Below, in pieces: positions 7,201-14,391 of a stretch of 25,334 nucleotides of DNA. The stretch lies in contig JAEZKH010000058.1 in assembly GCA_023415515.1 (NCBI GenBank), positions 1-25,334 on the forward strand, written 5' to 3'. The DNA is from Actinomycetes bacterium (GTDB lineage: Bacteria > Actinomycetota > Actinomycetes > Mycobacteriales > Mycobacteriaceae). Under the pieces are notes generated by a model, which saw only the letters and a program-made list of their open reading frames with translations, searched no databases and had not been told where the DNA came from. The first letter of the stretch is position 1. Each line of letters begins with the position of its first letter. The position numbers were made by a program, and so were the translations under genes.

Positions 7201-7800
7201 TCAGGCCAGCGAGCCGAGACCCTCGCTCACCGTGTCGAACGCGGCGTTGAGCGCCTTGGCGAGCGGCACCGACTCGTCGGCGAGCCACTGTTCGTATGCC
7301 GACAGCGCCACCCCCAGCATGGTCCATGCGACGGTCTTGGGCACCAGGTCGTCGACCGAGGTACCGAGTCGCCTGGCCACGAACGCGGCAACCACCGCGC
7401 GCCACCCCGCATACATCGTCATCGAGTACGCCTGCAGCTCAGCCGTCTGCAGGATCACGCGCATGCGTTGCCGGTGCCGGGCGGTCTCGGTGTCGTCGAA
7501 GGTGTTGAACGCCAACAGCGCCGTTCGCAAGGCATCACCGATCGGGACGCCAGGGTCGAGGCCGGCCAGCTGATCGCGCATGAGCGCGAGGTGTGCGTCG
7601 AAATCGCCCCACGGCAGCGCGTTCTTGGACGGGTAGTAGCGAAACAGGGTGCGGCGCGCAATGCCCGCGGCGTGGGCGACGTCATCGACGCTGACGTCGT
7701 CGAAGCCTCTTGCGGCGAAGAGATCGATCGCCACATTGCTGAGATGGTCGGGGGTCGTGGAGCGGCGCCGACCGACGCGGTGTTCGGAAATCGGCTCCAT
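7201..7800 (-). CDS. mftR: TetR family mycofactocin system transcriptional regulator
   Basis: A 199-residue TetR-type repressor, divergent from mftA as in other mycofactocin loci. The N-terminal HTH covers about residues 15-62 (LSNVAIDLFAARGFDDVSVDDVAHAAGIARRTLFRYYPSKNAL); GIARRTLFRYYPSK is the recognition helix region. The C-terminal ligand domain is helical. MftR proteins are reported to repress the mft operon and to respond to long-chain acyl-CoA; I rely on memory for that. The ATG at 7800 has no clear Shine-Dalgarno sequence. The likely operator is the TGGCA/TGCCA palindrome at 7823-7837. An ECF sigma gene follows 59 bases downstream on the same strand. Confidence 0.9.
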   Translation of the reverse strand: MEPISEHRVGRRRSTTPDHLSNVAIDLFAARGFDDVSVDDVAHAAGIARRTLFRYYPSKNALPWGDFDAHLALMRDQLAGLDPGVPIGDALRTALLAFNTFDDTETARHRQRMRVILQTAELQAYSMTMYAGWRAVVAAFVARRLGTSVDDLVPKTVAWTMLGVALSAYEQWLADESVPLAKALNAAFDTVSEGLGSLA

Positions 7801-7814
7801 ACGACACCCCGCTC

Positions 7815-7843
7815 TTCCATTCTGGCACTCGATGCCATATTCT
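7815..7843 (+). promoter_or_regulatory. Putative mftA promoter with MftR operator in the spacer
   Basis: TTCCAT at 7815-7820 and TATTCT at 7838-7843 make a -35/-10 pair with a 17-base spacer in the mftA direction. Inside the spacer TGGCA (7823-7827) and TGCCA (7833-7837) form a palindrome with a 5-base centre, the classic place for a repressor site. A second inverted pair, TCTTGC at 7841-7846 and GCAAGA at 7865-7870, lies just downstream. Assignment to MftR is by position only. Confidence 0.42.
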
Positions 7844-7894
7844 TGCGATCTCGCCCACAGTTGTGCAAGACCCGGTTAGAGAAAGGCGCGAACC

Positions 7895-7990
7895 ATGGAG
7901 CCACAGCAGCAGGTCACCGACGAGACCGAACTCGTCACCGAGACGCTGGTCGAAGAGGTGTCGATCGACGGGATGTGCGGGGTCTACTGA
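7895..7990 (+). CDS. mftA: Mycofactocin precursor peptide
   Basis: A 31-residue ribosomally made precursor, acidic in its leader (TDETELVTETLVEE) and ending in the invariant core IDGMCGVY. The last two residues, Val30 and Tyr31, are decarboxylated and cross-linked by MftC and become the mycofactocin headgroup. The peptide is too short for ordinary gene callers. The ATG at 7895 is preceded by GAAAGG at 7881-7886 with 8 bases spacing. It is the first gene of the mft operon, directly upstream of mftB and mftC, and faces mftR. Confidence 0.97.
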   Translation: MEPQQQVTDETELVTETLVEEVSIDGMCGVY

Positions 7991-8286
7991 CCCGCGTCCA
8001 CCCACACCACGTGATGTTCGACCCGGATGTCAGCTGGCGGCTGCACCACCAGGTGGCGGTGCGGCCCGAGCCGTTCGGTGCGCTGCTCTACCACTTCGGC
8101 ACGCGCAAGCTGTCGTTTCTGAAGAACCGGACCATCGTCGAGGTGATCAACTCGCTGGACGATCACCCCGACGTCAGGTCCGCCTGTCGGGCGGCCGGCG
8201 TCGACGACGCGCAGCAGGGGCCGTACCTGCACGCCCTCGGCGTGCTGGCCGAATCGAAGATGCTCGTAACGGAAGACGATCAATGA
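7975..8286 (+). CDS. mftB: Mycofactocin precursor-recognition chaperone (RRE domain)
   Basis: MftB is a small RiPP recognition element protein that binds the MftA leader and delivers it to MftC. The conserved block runs from FDPDVSWRLHHQVAV through RPEPFGALLYHFGTRKLSFLK and ends with YLHALGVLAESKMLV. The stop is TGA at 8284-8286 and overlaps the mftC ATG at 8283 by 4 bases. The start is uncertain. GTG at 7975 (103 residues, inside mftA) is listed; CTG at 7987 overlaps the mftA stop as CTGA (99 residues); GTG at 8011 and ATG at 8014 give about 90 residues and still keep the conserved domain. None has a clear Shine-Dalgarno sequence, so coupling to mftA translation is likely. Confidence 0.9.
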   Translation: MRGLLTRVHPHHVMFDPDVSWRLHHQVAVRPEPFGALLYHFGTRKLSFLKNRTIVEVINSLDDHPDVRSACRAAGVDDAQQGPYLHALGVLAESKMLVTEDDQ

Positions 8287-9461
8287 CTTCAGTGCAACCC
8301 GTTCCCCGACTGGTCAAGCAGTTCGAGCGCGGCCTCGACGCGCCGATCTGTCTGACCTGGGAATTCACATACGCGTGCAACCTCGCCTGTGTGCACTGCC
8401 TGTCGTCTTCGGGAAAACGGGATCCGCGGGAGTTGTCGACACGGCAGTGCAAGGACATCATCGACGAGCTCGAGCGCATGCAGGTGTTCTACGTGAACAT
8501 CGGTGGCGGGGAACCGACTGTGCGACCGGACTTTTGGGAGCTGGTCGATTACGCCACCGCCCATCACGTCGGCGTTAAGTTCTCCACCAACGGCGTGCGC
8601 ATCACCCCGCAGGTGGCCGCCAAGCTCGCTGCGAGCGACTACGTCGACGTGCAGATCTCGCTCGACGGCGCCACCGCCGAGGTCAACGACGCCGTGCGCG
8701 GTGCGGGATCGTTCGCGATGGCCGTGCGCGCGCTGGAGAACCTCGCCGACGCCGGGTTCAAGGACGCCAAGATCTCGGTCGTCGTCACCCGTCACAACGT
8801 CGATCAACTCGACGAATTCGCAGCGCTTGCAGCGCGTTACGGCGCCACCCTGCGGATCACCCGTCTTCGCCCGTCCGGTCGCGGAGCAGACGTGTGGGAC
8901 GAGCTCCATCCGACTCCGGATCAGCAGGTGCAACTCTATGACTGGCTGGTCCGGCGGGGTGATCGCGTGCTGACAGGTGACTCGTTCTTCCACCTGTCCG
9001 GGCTCGGCGCGCCAGGTGCGCTTGCCGGGCTCAACCTGTGTGGTGCGGGCCGTGTCGTCTGCCTCATCGACCCCGTCGGCGATGTCTACGCATGCCCGTT
9101 CGCCATCCATGACCGGTTCCTGGCGGGCAACATTCTTTCCGACGGCGGGTTCGACAACGTCTGGAAGAACGCCCCGCTGTTCCGCGAGTTGCGGGAGCCC
9201 CAGTCGGCGGGCGCGTGCGGTAGCTGCGGCCACTACGACAGCTGTCGCGGCGGCTGCATGGCCGCAAAGTTCTTCACCGGCCTCCCGCTCGACGGGCCCG
9301 ACCCCGAATGCGTTGAGGGCTACGGTGTTCCGGCGCTGGAAAAGGACCGGGTCAAGCCGAAGCCGAGTGGCGACCACTCCCGCGGAACCAAGCACGGCCC
9401 GGTTCCGCTCAAGCTGCTGACAACGCCGCCCGCTCGGCTCTGTAACGAAAGTCCGATATAG
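8283..9461 (+). CDS. mftC: Mycofactocin radical SAM maturase
   Basis: A 392-residue radical SAM/SPASM enzyme. It oxidatively decarboxylates the C-terminal Tyr of MftA and then forms a Val-Tyr carbon-carbon bond, giving the lactam core. The SAM-cluster motif CxxxCxxC is at C32, C36 and C39 (CNLACVHC), and GGGEP at 74-78 contacts SAM. The SPASM domain shows auxiliary-cluster cysteines at 253, 260, 271, 312, 315, 321, 325 and 343, which would suffice for two extra 4Fe-4S clusters. The C-terminus is basic and Pro-rich. ATG at 8283 overlaps the mftB stop (ATGA), and mftD begins two bases after the stop. Confidence 0.97.
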   Translation: MTSVQPVPRLVKQFERGLDAPICLTWEFTYACNLACVHCLSSSGKRDPRELSTRQCKDIIDELERMQVFYVNIGGGEPTVRPDFWELVDYATAHHVGVKFSTNGVRITPQVAAKLAASDYVDVQISLDGATAEVNDAVRGAGSFAMAVRALENLADAGFKDAKISVVVTRHNVDQLDEFAALAARYGATLRITRLRPSGRGADVWDELHPTPDQQVQLYDWLVRRGDRVLTGDSFFHLSGLGAPGALAGLNLCGAGRVVCLIDPVGDVYACPFAIHDRFLAGNILSDGGFDNVWKNAPLFRELREPQSAGACGSCGHYDSCRGGCMAAKFFTGLPLDGPDPECVEGYGVPALEKDRVKPKPSGDHSRGTKHGPVPLKLLTTPPARLCNESPI

Positions 9462-9463
9462 CC

Positions 9464-10657
9464 ATGGCGCGAGACAAGTGGTTCGAGACGGTGGCGTTCG
9501 CCCAGCAGCGGGCGAAGAAGCGACTGCCGAAGTCGGTCTACAGTGCCCTGCTCGCCGCCAGCGAGAAGGGCATCACGGTCGCCGACAACGTCGATGCGTT
9601 CGGTGAACTCGGCTTCGCCCCGCACGTCATCGGTGCGATCGAAAAGCGCGACCTGGCAACAACCGTTATGGGGCAAGAGATTTCATTGCCCGTGGTGATA
9701 TCTCCGACCGGCGTCCAGGCGGTGCACCCGGACGGTGAGCTCGCCGTCGCACGCGCGGCCGCCGCACGGGGCACGGCGATGGGCCTCTCGTCGTTCGCCA
9801 GCAAGCCGGTGGAGGACGTCGTCGCCGTCAACCCGAAGACGTTCTTCCAGATCTACTGGCTCGGCGGCAGGGACGCGATCGCCGCCCGTGTGGAACGAGC
9901 GAGGGCGGCAGGCGCCGTGGGCCTGATCGCCACCACGGACTGGAGCTTCGCCCACGGCCGCGACTGGGGAAGCCCGAAGATCCCCGAACACATGGACCTG
10001 CGCACGACCGTCCGGATGCTTCCGGAGGGCCTCACTCGGCCCAGATGGTTGATGCAATGGGCCAAGACGATGCGTCCGCCGGATCTGCGGGTGCCCAACC
10101 AGGCGCCCCTGGGTGAGCCGGGGCCCCCGTTCTTTGCCGCCTACGGTGAGTGGATGTCGACGCCTCCGCCCACCTGGGAGGACATCGCGTGGCTGCGCGA
10201 GATATGGGGCGGACCGTTCATGCTCAAGGGCGTGATGCGTGTCGATGACGCGAAACGTGCTGTAGACGCTGGAGTTTCGGCCATTTCTGTGTCCAATCAC
10301 GGCGGCAACAACCTCGATGGCACCCCGGCGTCCATCCGGGCGCTCGAGCCCATCGCGCAGGCGGTCGGAAGCCAGATCGAGGTGCTGCTCGATGGTGGGA
10401 TCCGGCGGGGCAGTGACGTGGTCAAGGCACTCGCCCTCGGCGCCCGGGCGGTCATGATCGGCCGCGCCTATCTGTGGGGGCTGGCGGCCGAGGGCCAGGC
10501 CGGTGTCGAGAACGTGCTCGACGTCCTCCGGAGCGGTATCGACTCGGCGATGATGGGGCTCGGCCGCGCTTCGGTGCACGACCTCGTCGCAGGCGATGTC
10601 GTAGTGCCTCCCGGCTTCGTCCGGGCACTCGGCGTGCCATCCGAGTCCCGCGCCTGA
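9464..10657 (+). CDS. mftD: Pre-mycofactocin synthase, FMN-dependent oxidase
   Basis: A 397-residue TIM-barrel flavoprotein of the lactate/glycolate oxidase (alpha-hydroxy acid oxidase) family, once annotated lldD1 in M. tuberculosis. In mycofactocin synthesis it oxidatively deaminates AHDP to premycofactocin, creating the redox-active alpha-keto amide. FMN and active-site signatures are LPVVISPTG (75-83), LKG with K255, SNHGGN with catalytic His279, and DGGIRRGSDV (310-319) followed by RAVMIGR (328-334). It starts with ATG two bases after mftC. After its stop the same reading frame stays open for another 46 codons up to the mftE start. Confidence 0.95.
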   Translation: MARDKWFETVAFAQQRAKKRLPKSVYSALLAASEKGITVADNVDAFGELGFAPHVIGAIEKRDLATTVMGQEISLPVVISPTGVQAVHPDGELAVARAAAARGTAMGLSSFASKPVEDVVAVNPKTFFQIYWLGGRDAIAARVERARAAGAVGLIATTDWSFAHGRDWGSPKIPEHMDLRTTVRMLPEGLTRPRWLMQWAKTMRPPDLRVPNQAPLGEPGPPFFAAYGEWMSTPPPTWEDIAWLREIWGGPFMLKGVMRVDDAKRAVDAGVSAISVSNHGGNNLDGTPASIRALEPIAQAVGSQIEVLLDGGIRRGSDVVKALALGARAVMIGRAYLWGLAAEGQAGVENVLDVLRSGIDSAMMGLGRASVHDLVAGDVVVPPGFVRALGVPSESRA

Positions 10658-10678
10658 AGCACCACCTCCACTACCAGC

Positions 10679-10798
10679 GTGATTGCCCGTGAAACCAGCG
10701 TGGTGGGAGGGCCGGACGTGGTTAGCCGACAGCCGCGGCGGCAAATCGGTGAAAAACAAAATCCACGCATGCGCGAACAACCGGCGCACAGCAGGTGA
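10679..10798 (+). CDS. Possible small ORF between mftD and mftE
   Basis: An open frame of 39 codons starts at GTG 10679 and stops at TGA 10796-10798, overlapping the mftE GTG start as GTGA. The product would be basic and hydrophilic (many Arg, Gln and Glu), with no signal peptide or membrane segment and no domain I recognise. There is no Shine-Dalgarno sequence before the GTG. It shares its frame with mftD and sits in an otherwise unexplained 137-base gap. It may be chance, or a translated leader coupled to mftE. Confidence 0.2.
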   Translation: MIARETSVVGGPDVVSRQPRRQIGEKQNPRMREQPAHSR

Positions 10799-11541
10799 AT
10801 TCGGCCTACCATCGGCTCGTGGCTTTCCCCAGCGAGCTTGGGAACTCAACGTCGAGACAGCTGCACGGCACGTCACCCGCGTTGATCATCCCGGTAGGTT
10901 CCACCGAACAGCATGGACCGCACCTGCCGCTGGACACCGACACCCGGATCGCGGTTGCTGTGGCCCGCGGCGTTGCTGAGCACCTGGTGACTGTCGATCG
11001 TGATTCCGAATGGACGCTCGCGCCGCCGATCGGGTACGGAGCCAGCGGCGAACACCAAAGCTTTCCCGGCACGGTCTCGATCGGCACCTCCGCCCTGCGG
11101 TTGTTGCTGGTTGAGTTCGGCAGATCGGCCGCGGCGTGGGCGAGCCGCCTGGTGTTTGTGAACGGCCACGGCGGAAATGTCGAGGCCATGGCCGCTGCGG
11201 TGGCGTTGCTGAGGTACGAGGGTCGCGATGTCGCGTGGTGCTCCTGTGGCGTACAGGACGCTGACGCGCACGCCGGCCATACCGAAACCTCTGTATTGCT
11301 ACATATTTCACCGGAGACAGTCCGGATCGACGAGATCGCACCGGGAAACCGGGCACCGCTTGCCGAACTCCTGCCCGCGATGCGCAGCGGCGGGGTGGCA
11401 GCGGTGAGCGAAGTCGGCGTGCTCGGGGACCCCACCACGGCCACGGCGACCGACGGTGAACGCCTGTTTGCCGAAATGGTCGACGGATGCTTCCGGCGCA
11501 TCATGCGCTGGGAGCCGGACCGCGATGGGATGCTCACGTGA
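10795..11541 (+). CDS. mftE: Mycofactocin precursor peptide peptidase
   Basis: A 248-residue creatininase-family metalloprotease that cuts the MftC-modified precursor and releases AHDP from the MftA C-terminus. Metal and active-site positions match the family: STEQHGPHLPLDTD with E38, H40 and D47, NGHGGN (123-128) with H125, and HAGHTETS with E164. The GTG start at 10795 gives an N-terminus (NSAYHR) like the M. tuberculosis protein as I recall it. No good ribosome site precedes it, so it may be coupled to an upstream small frame or translated from its own transcript. It overlaps mftF by 4 bases (GTGA). Confidence 0.95.
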   Translation: MNSAYHRLVAFPSELGNSTSRQLHGTSPALIIPVGSTEQHGPHLPLDTDTRIAVAVARGVAEHLVTVDRDSEWTLAPPIGYGASGEHQSFPGTVSIGTSALRLLLVEFGRSAAAWASRLVFVNGHGGNVEAMAAAVALLRYEGRDVAWCSCGVQDADAHAGHTETSVLLHISPETVRIDEIAPGNRAPLAELLPAMRSGGVAAVSEVGVLGDPTTATATDGERLFAEMVDGCFRRIMRWEPDRDGMLT

Positions 11542-12950
11542 GCCACCCCCGTCTGCCCGACGGGTTCGCCGTCCAGGTCGATCGCCGAGTCAAGGTGCTC
11601 GGAGAGGGGGCCGCACTGCTGGGCGGGTCCCCCACCCGTCTGCTGAGGCTGGCGCCTGCTGCGCAGACCATGCTCACCGGCGGCCGACTCGAGGTGCATG
11701 ACGCGCTGAGCGCGCAGGTCGCTCGCACTCTGCTCGACGCGACGGTGGCGCACCCACGGCCGGCAAGTGGACCGTCACACCGCGATGTCACTGTCGTCAT
11801 CCCGGTGCGCGACAACGCATCCGGAGTTCATCGGCTGGTTTCGGCGCTGCGTGGAATGCGGGTGATCGTCGTCGACGACGGCTCGGCAACGCCAATTCAA
11901 CATTCAGACTTCGACGGCATGCACTGCGACGTGCAGGTGCTGCGTCATTCGCGCAGCAAGGGCCCCGCGGCGGCCAGGAACACCGGCTTGACGGTGTGCA
12001 CGACCGACTTCGTGGCCTTCCTCGACTCCGACGTCGTGCCGCGACGCGGTTGGCTCGAGGCCCTGCTCGGTCATTTCTGTGATCCCGCGGTCGCTTTAGT
12101 CGCTCCGCGCATCGTCAACCTCGCCCAGCCGGACAGCCTGGTGGCCCGCTACGAGGCCGTGCGCTCATCGCTGGACCTCGGTCAGCGGGAGGCGCCCGTT
12201 GTCCCGTACGGCACCGTTTCCTACGTTCCGAGCGCGGCGATCATCTGCCGTCGCTCCGTGTTGACCGAGGTCGGCGGGTTCGACGAGACGCTGAGGTCGG
12301 GCGAGGACGTCGACCTGTGCTGGCGGTTCGTGGAAGCCGGTGCCAGGCTGCGCTATGAACCGATCGCGATGGTTGCCCACGAACATCGCACTCAGCTGCG
12401 AGAATGGTTCGCGCGCAAGGCATTCTACGGCGAATCGGCGGCCCCGCTCTCGGTCCGGCATCCTGGTAAGACTGCTCCGATCGTGATCTCCGGTTGGACC
12501 CTGGTGGTGTGGATTCTGCTGTCCATGGGATCGGTGACCGGCTACATCGCGTCCATGGTCGTGGCCATGCTCACCGGCCGCCGCATCGCCAACTCGCTCG
12601 GCACGGTCGACACCGAACCAAAGGATGTCGCGTTCGTCGCGGCGCACGGCCTGTGGTCGGGGGCGCTGCAGCTGTCCGCGGCGATCTGCCGACACTACTG
12701 GCCCCTGGCGCTGGTGCTCGCGCTGCTTTCGCGCCGCTGTCGGAACGTGGTGCTGATCGCTGCCATCGTCGACGGCGTGGTGGACTGGTTCAAGCGACAC
12801 GGTGACGCCGACGACGACACCAAGCCGATCGGGTTGATCAGTTACCTGCTGCTGAAGCGGCTCGATGACATCGCCTACGGAACGGGCCTGTGGTCGGGCG
12901 TGATACAGGAGCGGCATATCGGCGCCCTCAAGCCGCAGATCCGGACCTGA
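11538..12950 (+). CDS. mftF: Mycofactocin glycosyltransferase, GT2 family
   Basis: A 470-residue membrane-associated family 2 glycosyltransferase that attaches the beta-1,4-glucan chain to the mycofactocin core. An N-terminal region of about 80 residues precedes the GT-A domain (VTVVIPVRDN at 84-93). Sugar-nucleotide and metal motifs are VDDGS (112-116) and LDSD (162-165), with the acceptor-base motif GEDVDL at 255-260. Hydrophobic stretches at about 314-345 and 388-412 probably anchor it in the membrane. The GTG at 11538 overlaps the mftE stop as GTGA and is preferred over the longer upstream frame. mftG follows after 7 bases. Confidence 0.94.
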   Translation: MSHPRLPDGFAVQVDRRVKVLGEGAALLGGSPTRLLRLAPAAQTMLTGGRLEVHDALSAQVARTLLDATVAHPRPASGPSHRDVTVVIPVRDNASGVHRLVSALRGMRVIVVDDGSATPIQHSDFDGMHCDVQVLRHSRSKGPAAARNTGLTVCTTDFVAFLDSDVVPRRGWLEALLGHFCDPAVALVAPRIVNLAQPDSLVARYEAVRSSLDLGQREAPVVPYGTVSYVPSAAIICRRSVLTEVGGFDETLRSGEDVDLCWRFVEAGARLRYEPIAMVAHEHRTQLREWFARKAFYGESAAPLSVRHPGKTAPIVISGWTLVVWILLSMGSVTGYIASMVVAMLTGRRIANSLGTVDTEPKDVAFVAAHGLWSGALQLSAAICRHYWPLALVLALLSRRCRNVVLIAAIVDGVVDWFKRHGDADDDTKPIGLISYLLLKRLDDIAYGTGLWSGVIQERHIGALKPQIRT

Positions 12951-12957
12951 AGCCGCA

Positions 12958-14391
12958 TTGCACAGTGACGTTTTGATCGTCGGCGCGGGAAGTGCTGGAT
13001 CGGTAGTAGCAGAACGTGTCTCGCGAGACCCGTCATGCAACGTGCTCATCGTGGAGGCTGGACCCGCGCCGTCCGATCCGAAGGTGAGCGCCCAGATCAC
13101 CGACGCGCTGCGACTGCCGATCGGCGCGGCAAGCTCGGTGGTGCGCCACTATGCAACGAAGCTGACCGGCCGACCGGTCCGGGCCGGCCACGTCATGCGC
13201 GGCGCGGTGGTCGGCGGGTCCGGGGCGGTCAACGGCGGCTACTTCTGCCGCGCGTTTCCTGACGACTTCGAGAAGTGGGCGCTCCCTGGTTGGTCTTGGG
13301 CCGACGTGCTACCGCACTTCGTGGCGATCGAACGGGATCTCGACTTCGTCGGACCGCTGCATGGCTCAGAAGGCCCCATACTCGTCCGGCGGGTATCCGA
13401 ATTCGACGGGTGCACAGCGTCTTTCGTCGATGCTGCCACCGAAGTGGGCTATCCGTGGGTGGCCGATCTCAACGGTGCGGATACGGACCGTCCGCTGCGG
13501 GCGGGAATCGGGGCGATTCCGTTGAACATCAACGGCGGGATCAGGATCGGTCCGGGCGGCGCGTTCCTGCAGCCGGCCCTCGAACGTCCGAACGTGACGC
13601 TGGCGGCCGACACCATGGCGTTGGGTATCAGTTTCGACCATCGGCGCGCGGTGGGGGTGAACTGCTTGACCGCCGACGGAGCCGATCTGCTCACCGCAGA
13701 CCGAATTGTGCTGTGTGCCGGAGCAATCGGGTCCGCCCAGCTGCTTATGGTGTCCGGTATCGGCCCGCCAAGCGTGTTGGCGGCCGCGGGAATTCCGACG
13801 TTGTCCGATTCCCCGGTGGGGCAGAGTACGAGCGATCATCCGGAATGGGTGCTACCGGTGGACTGGACACCCAGCCACGATCTCCCTCCGCTCGAGGCGA
13901 TACTCACCACGCCCAACGGCCTGGAGCTGCGGCCCTACACGCGCGGGTTCGGCGCCATGGTGGAGGGCGCAGCGGCCGATCCCGCCGATCGCCCGCACAT
14001 CGGCGTCGCACTCATGCACCCGAGGTCGCGGGGGAGACTCACGGTGGTCTCGGGAGATCCGGCCACGGCGCCACTGATCGAGCACCGATACGACAGTGAC
14101 CCCCGCGATGTCGCCATGCTGAGCGCGGGTGCCGAACTCGCCCGCGAGATAGCCTCGTCCTCAACACAAGTGGGGGACGCGGTGTGGTCGACCTCGCAGC
14201 ACCTGTGTGCGACAGCCCCGATGGGGTCAGACGATGATGCGGCGGCCGTGGTCGACGAACGGTGCCGGGTCCGCGGTGTCGACAGCCTATGGGTGATCGA
14301 CGGCTCGGTCCTGCCGTCCGTCACCGGCCGCGGCCCCCACGCGACCATCGTCATGCTCGGGCACCGCGCCGCCGAGTTCGTCGTCGCCTGA
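12958..14391 (+). CDS. mftG: GMC oxidoreductase, mycofactocin (mycofactocinol) dehydrogenase
   Basis: A 477-residue FAD enzyme of the glucose-methanol-choline family. It reoxidises reduced mycofactocin and links it to respiration, which is reported to be needed for growth on ethanol. The FAD motif VGAGSAG is at 8-14, VEAG follows the second strand, and VVGGSGAVNGG is the GMC signature. The catalytic His pair would be H415 (QHLCATAPMG) and H461 (GRGPHATIV), matching the glucose oxidase His pair by position. The start is TTG at 12958, with no strong ribosome site. The last 105 bases overlap the end of the antisense MFS gene. Confidence 0.93.
   Translation: MHSDVLIVGAGSAGSVVAERVSRDPSCNVLIVEAGPAPSDPKVSAQITDALRLPIGAASSVVRHYATKLTGRPVRAGHVMRGAVVGGSGAVNGGYFCRAFPDDFEKWALPGWSWADVLPHFVAIERDLDFVGPLHGSEGPILVRRVSEFDGCTASFVDAATEVGYPWVADLNGADTDRPLRAGIGAIPLNINGGIRIGPGGAFLQPALERPNVTLAADTMALGISFDHRRAVGVNCLTADGADLLTADRIVLCAGAIGSAQLLMVSGIGPPSVLAAAGIPTLSDSPVGQSTSDHPEWVLPVDWTPSHDLPPLEAILTTPNGLELRPYTRGFGAMVEGAAADPADRPHIGVALMHPRSRGRLTVVSGDPATAPLIEHRYDSDPRDVAMLSAGAELAREIASSSTQVGDAVWSTSQHLCATAPMGSDDDAAAVVDERCRVRGVDSLWVIDGSVLPSVTGRGPHATIVMLGHRAAEFVVA

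Noticed and set aside
6958..7974. Long plus-strand frame leading into mftB
   Set aside because: Most of it is antisense to mftR and the sigma gene and composed of Arg-rich shadow sequence; only the final part is real MftB.
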